In this document: one piece after another, positions 24,752-30,335 of the stretch
How the letters are laid out: each line of letters opens with the position of its first letter
Numbering within the stretch: position 1 is the first letter of the stretch
Virus record (IMG/VR): IMGVR_UViG_3300008267_000227
Location: 1 to 30,835 of that record
Source of the DNA: a virus
DNA length: 30,835 nucleotides
Reading direction: 5' to 3' (one strand)
Position numbers and translations under genes: made by a program
Notes under the pieces: model-generated
What the model saw: only the letters and a program-made list of their open reading frames with translations
The model's database searches: none
What the model was told of the DNA's origin: nothing

Positions 24752-25665
24752 TGGATATTTTAGAACAATTCATTCATAGTATAGCCTATAAATTCCCTAA
24801 AGGCTACCCTGATGTTAATAACAGTCAAGACATGTTATTATTAGAGAATGAATTAAAAAAAGTAGGTATTGATTTAAATGAATTAATTAATACTAACCAT
24901 TATGATGAAAGAAAAAAAGAACGAGGAGATGTTACTGACATTGTAAATATCACTAAAAAAATGTTAGGGGATAAATATCAAGTAGAAGATATTAAACCCG
25001 AAATAATAAGTAATATAGAAGGAGAATTAAATAAGCGTTTATCTTATCTTGAAGCTTTAAATTCAATTCCTATTTCATTTACAAAAATAGTAGCATATAA
25101 GGTATTAAAACCTATACTTAGTATTAATAATAACAAACATGAATTATTATTAAAAACTACATATGGTAGTGATGGAGTATCCAAATCGAATGAAGGTACA
25201 TTCTATCTCACCGTTGTCATCAATAACAAACTAATAACCCTACTATTACTTGAATCTAAATCAGATTCTGATATAGAATTCCAATTATTAAAACACTTAG
25301 AAAGAGAAAATCTCCCAATAAAACCTGTAGTGATTCTTGGTTTTGATAACTTTGAATATATTATATCGCTAGATGAACCCTCATCTAAAAAAGAACTTAT
25401 TGATCCTTCAACTTTACCTTATTCTTTAAGAACAGATTATCGAAAAGGAGCTAATTTTGAACATGATGATTATGGTAAAGGTGTTATTGTAAATACTTCT
25501 GCTGGTGCTAGTGGTAAAGGAGATTCTCAAGGTCGATTAGATTGGGTTGAAGTAGATTTTGGGAAACCATACCTTTCTAAAGGTGAATTCAAAAAAACAC
25601 GCATAATCCCAAAAATCTACACCTCAATATCCCCATCTATAGCTGGTGAATCTACTAATGATTAA
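24751..25665 (+). CDS. protein with C-terminal Tudor-like domain
   Basis: In this 304-residue protein the C-terminal 75 residues (about 229-292) read DYRKGANFEHDDYGKGVIVN, then RLDWVEVDFGKPY and KKTRIIPKIY. This matches the pattern GxxVxHxxFGxGxV...VxF...KxL of the Tudor/SH3-like domain at the end of UvrD/PcrA helicases and in CarD-type proteins, which contacts RNA polymerase or nucleic acid. The N-terminal half is helical with NTNHYDERKKERGDVTDIVN (about 48-67) and a beta/alpha region (YLTVVINNKLITLLLLES). No helicase motifs are present. It may bind host RNA polymerase or DNA; alternatively the SH3 fold is a structural module in a virion protein. Confidence 0.55.
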   Translation: MDILEQFIHSIAYKFPKGYPDVNNSQDMLLLENELKKVGIDLNELINTNHYDERKKERGDVTDIVNITKKMLGDKYQVEDIKPEIISNIEGELNKRLSYLEALNSIPISFTKIVAYKVLKPILSINNNKHELLLKTTYGSDGVSKSNEGTFYLTVVINNKLITLLLLESKSDSDIEFQLLKHLERENLPIKPVVILGFDNFEYIISLDEPSSKKELIDPSTLPYSLRTDYRKGANFEHDDYGKGVIVNTSAGASGKGDSQGRLDWVEVDFGKPYLSKGEFKKTRIIPKIYTSISPSIAGESTND

Positions 25666-25728
25666 CAAATCATTTGGATATTTAAGAGTTTTTTCTTAGA
25701 TTTATAATAGTTTTTTTAAAATAAAAAT
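25666..25728 (+). promoter_or_regulatory. intergenic region with Bacteroidota-type promoter candidate
   Basis: This 63-nt gap is the second longest in the window. It contains TTTG (25673-25676), a 20-nt spacer and TAGATTTA (25697-25704). That fits the Bacteroidota sigma-ABfr consensus TTTG / TAnnTTTG except for the final base. A TATAAT (25703-25708) overlaps it. A T-run (25711-25717) and A-rich leader lead to the ATG at 25729, with no Shine-Dalgarno site. A middle-mode start for the phosphoesterase operon is inferred. Confidence 0.4.
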
Positions 25729-26826
25729 ATGAAAGAAAATGAAAAAGTTATTTCATCTGAAGTTACTTCACGAGTAGTAACAGTAGATGATTTACTAACC
25801 ATTTACAGTATATCATTAGATGACTGGGAAATTGAAAAACAAATTGTAAATACTTGGGAAGTAGGAGCAAAAGGACCCGATAATAAAATTGTTACTACTC
25901 CTTTATTTCAAGTTAAAGTTTGGTTAAAAAATAAACAATCATCAATATTTAATAATCTTAGAGAAGAGTTTATTGAAGATATTAAAAAATTATCTCCTAA
26001 AGTTGAAAAAATAAATTATAAGCAAAAAGTAGACAAAGATCCACTTTTATTAGAACTTAATATTTTTGATTTACATCTAGGAAAAATTGCTTGGTCTGAA
26101 GAAACTAACCATGAATATAATTTAGATATTGCAAGTGGTATTTTTAATCAATGTATTGAAGAATTTTTAGATGAAGTATCCAATAAAAATATAGAACGAA
26201 TCGTTTTCCCCATAGGAAATGATTTTTTCAATTCAGACAGATCATTCCCGTTTAATAGTACAACTAAAGGCACTCCTCAAGAAGAAGATGCTAGATGGCA
26301 AAAGACATTTAGATTAGGTAGACAATTATTAGTAGATGCTATTAATAAATTACAACAAATTGCTCCTGTAGATGTTATTATGGTTCCTGGTAATCATGAT
26401 TTTGAAAGAAACTTTTATTTAGGAGATTCATTAGAAAGTTGGTTTTACAACAATGAAAACGTAACTGTAGATAATTCCGCGAATCCTAGAAAGTATTACA
26501 AATACGGCGAAGTATTAATTGGTTATACGCACGGTAATGAGGAAAAAGTAACAGATTTACCTCTAATAATGGCTAATGAAAAACCTACTGATTGGGCATT
26601 ATCAACTCATAGAGAATTCCATTTAGGCCATTTACACCATAAAAAAGAAATCAAATTTAAATCAACCGAAGAATACCAAGGAGTCATTATCCGATACTTT
26701 AATTCACTATCAGGCTCAGATTCATGGCATCATAAGAAAGGATACATAGGAGCTAAACGCTCAGCTGAAGCATTATTATGGGATAAGACTAAAGGCTTAA
26801 AAAATAATATTTACTTTACTATATGA
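25729..26826 (+). CDS. calcineurin-like metallophosphoesterase
   Basis: All blocks of the calcineurin-type metallophosphoesterase fold are visible in this 365-residue protein: FDLHLGK (Asp114, His116), IGNDFFN (Asn164, Asp165), VPGNHDFE (221-224 GNHD), YTHGNEE (His268) and LGHLHHKKE (GHxH near 300-304). The first about 100 residues (VDDLLTIYSISLDDWEIEKQ, IVNTWEVGAK) form a separate N-terminal domain found with such phage phosphoesterases; its function is unknown. The enzyme hydrolyses phosphomono- or phosphodiesters using two metal ions; substrate (DNA ends, RNA, nucleotides) is open. It overlaps a P-loop kinase-like gene by 4 nt, so the two may act on the same phosphate group. A promoter-like site precedes it. 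Confidence 0.88.
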   Translation: MKENEKVISSEVTSRVVTVDDLLTIYSISLDDWEIEKQIVNTWEVGAKGPDNKIVTTPLFQVKVWLKNKQSSIFNNLREEFIEDIKKLSPKVEKINYKQKVDKDPLLLELNIFDLHLGKIAWSEETNHEYNLDIASGIFNQCIEEFLDEVSNKNIERIVFPIGNDFFNSDRSFPFNSTTKGTPQEEDARWQKTFRLGRQLLVDAINKLQQIAPVDVIMVPGNHDFERNFYLGDSLESWFYNNENVTVDNSANPRKYYKYGEVLIGYTHGNEEKVTDLPLIMANEKPTDWALSTHREFHLGHLHHKKEIKFKSTEEYQGVIIRYFNSLSGSDSWHHKKGYIGAKRSAEALLWDKTKGLKNNIYFTI

Positions 26827-27335
26827 AACCAACGGATCTAGTTACCCCTGAACTAATCCAACATTGCTCTCAATTTGATACAATAGTAATTTTAGGATTT
26901 ACTAAAACAGGTAAGCTCCCCATAGCTAAAAAATTAGCTACTGAATTAAACCGCCCTCTATTCATTTCAGATAATTACTTAGAATTAAAAGATCCATTGA
27001 ATGCTTTTATGGAGGATATTAATTACCACCGAAGAATTCAAAATCAAATAATAATTGAAGGTACATTATGTTTTAGATTATTAAGAAAAGGTTTAGAATT
27101 ATCTAATTTTAATACTGATTTAATTATTAAAACAAATTGTAATGAAGAAACCATAAAGTATTTTTATAATCAAGATGGTGAGTCTCATAAAATTAAGCGA
27201 GCTTTTTCGTTTAACCAGGGTTTAAATAAAATTTGGGATGAATACCGAAATATGTTACTTAATGGTTCCCGTTCAAATATACCCCAATACATTGAATTAA
27301 ATACTACATTGCCTGAATTTTCTTATTTTTCATAG
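26823..27335 (+). CDS. P-loop kinase-like protein with degenerate Walker A
   Basis: The 170-residue protein has TIVILGFTKTGKLPIAKKLA (about 20-39). This is a Walker A in which GxxxxGK (Gly25-Lys31) is kept but the usual Ser/Thr after Lys is Leu32. The following FISDNYLEL and IIIEGTLCFRLLRKGLE (about 77-92) match the layout of small nucleoside/polynucleotide-kinase-like P-loop proteins, including an EG(T/V)xxxRLLRKG segment. The C-terminal region SFNQGLNKIWDEYRNML resembles a lid/helical part. The missing Ser/Thr would weaken magnesium coordination, so it may be a weak kinase, a binding protein, or use another residue. It overlaps the phosphoesterase gene by 4 nt. Confidence 0.62.
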   Translation: MKPTDLVTPELIQHCSQFDTIVILGFTKTGKLPIAKKLATELNRPLFISDNYLELKDPLNAFMEDINYHRRIQNQIIIEGTLCFRLLRKGLELSNFNTDLIIKTNCNEETIKYFYNQDGESHKIKRAFSFNQGLNKIWDEYRNMLLNGSRSNIPQYIELNTTLPEFSYFS

Positions 27336-27343
27336 TATTTATA
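27336..27343 (+). promoter_or_regulatory. TATTTATA motif, candidate late promoter
   Basis: An exact TATTTATA begins immediately after the stop of the P-loop gene and ends only 3 nt before the ATG at 27347. As a -10-type box this would start transcription at about the start codon, so either the message is leaderless or the motif acts differently here, for example as an A/U-rich initiation enhancer. It precedes a tagged gene, as at 5208. Confidence 0.35.
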
Positions 27344-27346
27344 AGT

Positions 27347-28213
27347 ATGGAACGATTAAAAAAACTTATTAAGGAAGTACTTTCTACTCCGCCTAAAGAA
27401 AAAGAAGGCTGTGATTGTGGATGTGGAGGATGTAGCGGAACACCTTCTAAAGGTATTACATTAAATGAAAGTTTAGCTCCCAAACAAATACTTTCTGAAA
27501 ATTTAAGATATCATTTAGATAATAAATTACCTATTACTGAAAATACCTTTAGGTATGGATCTGAGGCTTTTCTCAATCTATGGGCTGAAGCTAGATCATT
27601 ATATTTACGTGAAATTATTGATGTAAATAATGATGATAAAGAAATTTTAGAAGAAACTGATCTTGGAAATTACGGAATGTATGAAGGTATTAAAGTGCCT
27701 TTAGATTTACCATTAATAGAAGAAAATATTAGTCTTTCTGTTAGAGCTAATGAAATTCCTTTAATGAAAATTTTAGATAGAGCTCAAGAAAAAGGACATA
27801 ATAAATATCCATTTTATAATGAATTAGTTGCTGAACTAGGCCAAGAATATATAGACATGGATGAAATTAAAGATATACTAAGAGATTATGGAGTATATTT
27901 TGAATATGAAGATTTATTAGGTCTTAATGAAGCTAAAGAAAAAAAGAAAAATCCACCAATTGGAAAACCAAAACGTGGTGGGTCTAAAAAATTTTATGTT
28001 TACGTAAGAGATAAAGGCAAAATTAAAAAAGTATCTTTTGGACAAGTAGGAATGTCTGCTAAAATAAATGACCCAAAAGCACGCCAAGCATTTGCAGCAC
28101 GCCATGACTGCAAAAACAAAAAAGATAAAACCAAAGCATCTTATTGGAGCTGCCGCTTACCAAGATATGCTAAATTACTCGGATTAAAATCGTCCTTTTC
28201 AGGATTTTGGTGA
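27347..28213 (+). CDS. tagged protein with Cys cluster and conserved basic C-terminal module
   Basis: The N terminus of this 288-residue protein, MERLKKLIKEVLSTPPKEKE, is a copy of the recurring tag. A dense cysteine knuckle GCDCGCGGCSG follows (Cys22, 24, 26, 29), possibly a metal site. The middle (about 40-195) is helical and acidic. The last 90 residues form a basic module: GKPKRGGSKKFYVYVRDKGK, KKVSFGQVGMSAKINDPKAR, then ARHDCKNKKDKT and YWSCRLPRYAKLLGL (Cys255, Cys269). I recognise this end as a conserved module of environmental T4-like phages, without a known activity. It could bind nucleic acid. The stop overlaps the next start (TGATG). Confidence 0.6.
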   Translation: MERLKKLIKEVLSTPPKEKEGCDCGCGGCSGTPSKGITLNESLAPKQILSENLRYHLDNKLPITENTFRYGSEAFLNLWAEARSLYLREIIDVNNDDKEILEETDLGNYGMYEGIKVPLDLPLIEENISLSVRANEIPLMKILDRAQEKGHNKYPFYNELVAELGQEYIDMDEIKDILRDYGVYFEYEDLLGLNEAKEKKKNPPIGKPKRGGSKKFYVYVRDKGKIKKVSFGQVGMSAKINDPKARQAFAARHDCKNKKDKTKASYWSCRLPRYAKLLGLKSSFSGFW

Positions 28214-28380
28214 TGAATAGATTACAAAAAATAGTACAAGAAGTACTTAAAGAACGCCCTGGTTTATGGGCAAACATACATGCTAAACGTGAGCGTGGAG
28301 AAAAACCATCCCCAAAAGGATCTAAAGCATATAAGTCTGCGGTTAAAGCTGGTAAAGAAATTAATAAACAAAATGATTAA
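28213..28380 (+). CDS. small tagged basic protein (55 aa)
   Basis: The product has 55 residues, starting MNRLQKIVQEVLKE (tag-like, with VQE and LKE sites) followed by RPGLWANIHAKRERGEKPSP and KGSKAYKSAVKAGKEI. The GLWANIHAKRxRGEKP core is a recurring motif in T4-like phage proteins, where I recall it next to Pro/Lys-rich tails; function is unknown. It overlaps its upstream neighbour by 1 nt (TGATG) and the next gene by 8 nt. It is strongly basic, so nucleic-acid or prohead-core binding is possible. Confidence 0.62.
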   Translation: MNRLQKIVQEVLKERPGLWANIHAKRERGEKPSPKGSKAYKSAVKAGKEINKQND

Positions 28381-28747
28381 ATTAGTTAATGTATTAAAAG
28401 AACTAGTAACAGCAACAGAAATTATCTGTGATAAATGTGGTTGGAACTGGAAAATTAAAGATGGTGGAAATGACTTATACATATGCCATAAATGCAATCA
28501 TGACAACACCCCAAAACAACTAAAAGAATCAACCAAACCAGAAAAATCTCCAGCTTACATGTACTCACCTGTAGGGTTTGGTTGCCATGTTTGTAAATTC
28601 TATTATGTAGAAAATAAAAAGCATATGTGTGGTAATTCATATTATCAAAAACATATGGGAACTGCTGAACTAGTAGATAATGAAGGAAACCAAATTAAAG
28701 ATCCTTCAAAATGGTGTTCAAATTGGTTCTTACCTAAAGGAGAATGA
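28373..28747 (+). CDS. zinc-ribbon plus HiPIP-like cysteine protein
   Basis: From the ATG at 28373 the product has 124 residues; a longer upstream reading from 28280 would add 31 unrelated residues inside the previous gene and is rejected. It begins with a tag-like MIKLVNVLKELVTATE. A zinc ribbon follows (Cys19, Cys22 in ICDKCGWNW; Cys38, Cys41 in ICHKCNHDN). A second four-cysteine set follows: GCHVCKFYYVENKKHMCGN (Cys71, 74, 86) and DPSKWCSNWFLP (Cys115). The spacing and CxxCxFY...WCxxW pattern recall high-potential iron-sulfur proteins. Whether a 4Fe-4S cluster or zinc is bound is unknown. The stop overlaps the cupin-like gene by 4 nt. Confidence 0.65.
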   Translation: MIKLVNVLKELVTATEIICDKCGWNWKIKDGGNDLYICHKCNHDNTPKQLKESTKPEKSPAYMYSPVGFGCHVCKFYYVENKKHMCGNSYYQKHMGTAELVDNEGNQIKDPSKWCSNWFLPKGE

Positions 28748-29004
28748 CACCATACACAGACATAGAAGTTACAGACAGATACATTATTCGTGAATTTAAC
28801 GAAAATATAGACCCAATTGAATTACTATGGCATCGTGACGATGAAAATAGAACAATTGAAATACTAGAAGATACAGATTGGCAAGTTCAATTAGATAATC
28901 AATTACCTACTTCACTTAAAGAACGTATATTTATACCAAGACACGAGTGGCATCGTGTGATAAAAGGAACAGGAACATTAAAATTAAAAATACATAAATT
29001 ATGA
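28744..29004 (+). CDS. small cupin-like phage protein
   Basis: The 86-residue protein has ELLWHRDDENRTIEILEDTD, then WQVQLDNQLP and a closing FIPRHEWHRVIKGTGTLKLK. The His-rich start and the second box (PxxxxHRVIKGxG) resemble a minimal cupin/double-stranded beta-helix with His residues that could hold a metal. It is short for a full cupin (about 100-120 residues), so the fold is tentative. ATGA junctions link it to the HiPIP-like gene before it and the SH3-like gene after it. I recall similar small proteins in T4-like environmental phages, without function. Confidence 0.55.
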   Translation: MTPYTDIEVTDRYIIREFNENIDPIELLWHRDDENRTIEILEDTDWQVQLDNQLPTSLKERIFIPRHEWHRVIKGTGTLKLKIHKL

Positions 29005-29756
29005 ATAGTGAATTCATTAGAATGCAAAAATTAGCTGGAATAATTACTGAAAATAAATCTGCTAAAAAAGATACAAAATTAACAAAATTAATTAAGGAAA
29101 GTCTTAAACGTATTTTAAATGAAAATATGTTTGAAGAAGGTGACATTGTTTCGTATATGGGGGAAAAACATAAAGTGCTTTCCGATGATGGGTACGTAGT
29201 TAAATTAACTACCATGAGAGGAGAAGGAAAAAAAGAAAATAATGTAATGCTTAATTATAACCAAGTTAAAGAAAAAGTACGCACCTCTAAAGATTACATG
29301 AACGAAGCAGATTGGTTTGACTACCTACCAGACCACCCAGCTAACCAATCAGATGATAAAATTAAAAAAGGATATGAGCCTAAGACTTCATCTTTTAACA
29401 TATTAGTCAATACTGGTGAGTCTGCTATTTTTGAAAAAGATGGTAAACTATATTATTTTAACTATAGTGATCTTGATAGAAGTGATTTTGAAGAATACGC
29501 TGACCGTGCAATAATAAGCGTAGAACCAGATGGTGAAGGAGGATACGATGAAGAACTTGATGATGAGTGGGAAATGGATGATGATGTTGTTTCTAATTAT
29601 TTAAATGATAATTATTCTAGATTAAGTACTGGGTACGGTTTAGATGATTATGAAGAAGGAAAAGATTTTGTAGAAATTGATCAATCTCTTAAAAATGAAA
29701 TTTTAGATACATTCAATGACACTAAAATAAAAATTGCTCTAGATAAACTTAAATAA
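29001..29756 (+). CDS. tagged protein with SH3-like region and acidic tail
   Basis: The 251-residue protein starts with SEFIRMQKLAGIITEN and, after a Lys-rich spacer, a second tag-like helix LTKLIKESLKRILNEN (27-42), so two LxE/IxE-type stretches precede the body. Residues about 43-70 (MFEEGDIVSYMGEKHKVLSD, DGYVVKL) look like a KOW/SH3-like barrel. From about 170 the sequence is very acidic (DGEGGYDEELDDEWEMDDDV) and ends with a helix. The FxRMQKLAGIITE start is one I recall from other T4-like phages. It is the last gene before the terminator at 29804. A packaged protein is inferred from the tag. Confidence 0.58.
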   Translation: MNSEFIRMQKLAGIITENKSAKKDTKLTKLIKESLKRILNENMFEEGDIVSYMGEKHKVLSDDGYVVKLTTMRGEGKKENNVMLNYNQVKEKVRTSKDYMNEADWFDYLPDHPANQSDDKIKKGYEPKTSSFNILVNTGESAIFEKDGKLYYFNYSDLDRSDFEEYADRAIISVEPDGEGGYDEELDDEWEMDDDVVSNYLNDNYSRLSTGYGLDDYEEGKDFVEIDQSLKNEILDTFNDTKIKIALDKLK

Positions 29757-29762
29757 TTTATA

Positions 29763-29781
29763 GACAGATTCATAGCCTGTC
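29763..29781 (+). other. weak hairpin ahead of the terminator
   Basis: GACAG (29763-29767) and CTGTC (29777-29781) can form a 5-bp stem with a 9-nt loop, about 20 nt upstream of the strong terminator stem. An A/T palindrome AAAAAAATTTT follows. The 105-nt gap could simply be a structured 3' end of the long transcript or carry a short RNA; no promoter box for a separate RNA is convincing. Confidence 0.35.
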
Positions 29782-29803
29782 GATTAAAAAAATTTTAGGA
29801 GCT

Positions 29804-29837
29804 GTGGCCCAATCTTTGGATTGGGTCACTTTTTTTT
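29804..29837 (+). terminator. strong intrinsic terminator
   Basis: An 11-bp stem, GTGGCCCAATC (29804-29814) with GATTGGGTCAC (29819-29829), has a TTTG loop and one G-U wobble. Eight T residues (29830-29837) follow directly. This is a textbook Rho-independent terminator for + strand transcription, in the only gap above 100 nt. It ends the run of genes up to the SH3-like protein and separates them from the 157-residue protein and FAD enzyme. It is the only such structure I found in the window. Confidence 0.9.
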
Positions 29838-29861
29838 GCATATTTAAATAAAATAAGAGTT

Positions 29862-30335
29862 ATGAATATATTTTATATTAATGAAAATCCAATTATTGCT
29901 GCGCGTGAATTAGCAGATGATCATATTAGAAAAATGCAAATTGAAAGCGCACAAATGTGTAGTACGGCTCATTGGGTAAACGGTTCAACGGCCCCATATA
30001 AACAATCTCATACTAATCATCCTTCATCTAAATGGGTAAGAGAATCTATACAACATTATAGATGGTTAATTCAACATGGATTAGAAATTTGTGATGAATT
30101 TGAAAAAAGATATGGTAAAAAACATAAGACAAAAGATGTACTTGAATGGTTACAAAATAACGAACCTAACATCCCCGATAATGGATTTGTTGACCCTCCT
30201 AGATGTATGCCTGACGAATTTAAATTAGAAGATACTATAGAATCATATAAAAATTTTTATATTAAAGACAAAATTAAAATTAAAAAATTAGATTGGAAAA
30301 AATTAAATAACAAACCAGAATGGATAAACGAATAG
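29862..30335 (+). CDS. conserved phage protein of unknown function (157 aa)
   Basis: The product begins MNIFYINENPIIAARELADD, then HIRKMQIESAQMCSTAHWVN, and contains SHTNHPSSKWVRESIQHYRW and KRYGKKHKTKDVLEWLQNN, with a later PRCMPDEFKL. The HxxKMxxESAQMxxTAH and NHPxSxWVRES blocks are highly characteristic of a family I recall in many phages and a few bacteria. It has a DNA glycosylase-like feel at the N terminus (T4 endonuclease V also has a small helical fold), but I would not assign that activity. It follows the terminator with an A-rich leader (TATTTAAATAAAATAAGAG), probably starting a new transcript. Its end overlaps the FAD gene by 16 nt. Confidence 0.68.
   Translation: MNIFYINENPIIAARELADDHIRKMQIESAQMCSTAHWVNGSTAPYKQSHTNHPSSKWVRESIQHYRWLIQHGLEICDEFEKRYGKKHKTKDVLEWLQNNEPNIPDNGFVDPPRCMPDEFKLEDTIESYKNFYIKDKIKIKKLDWKKLNNKPEWINE

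Noticed and set aside
28280-28747. Longer reading of the zinc-ribbon/HiPIP-like gene from an upstream ATG
   Set aside because: The extra N-terminal 31 residues lie in the preceding tagged gene and read as nonsense; the ATG at 28373 gives a tag-like N terminus and an 8-nt overlap as elsewhere.
29862-30335. Pyrimidine-dimer glycosylase (endonuclease V) call
   Set aside because: Size and a helical His-containing N terminus are suggestive only; the T4 endonuclease V active-site context is not recognisable.
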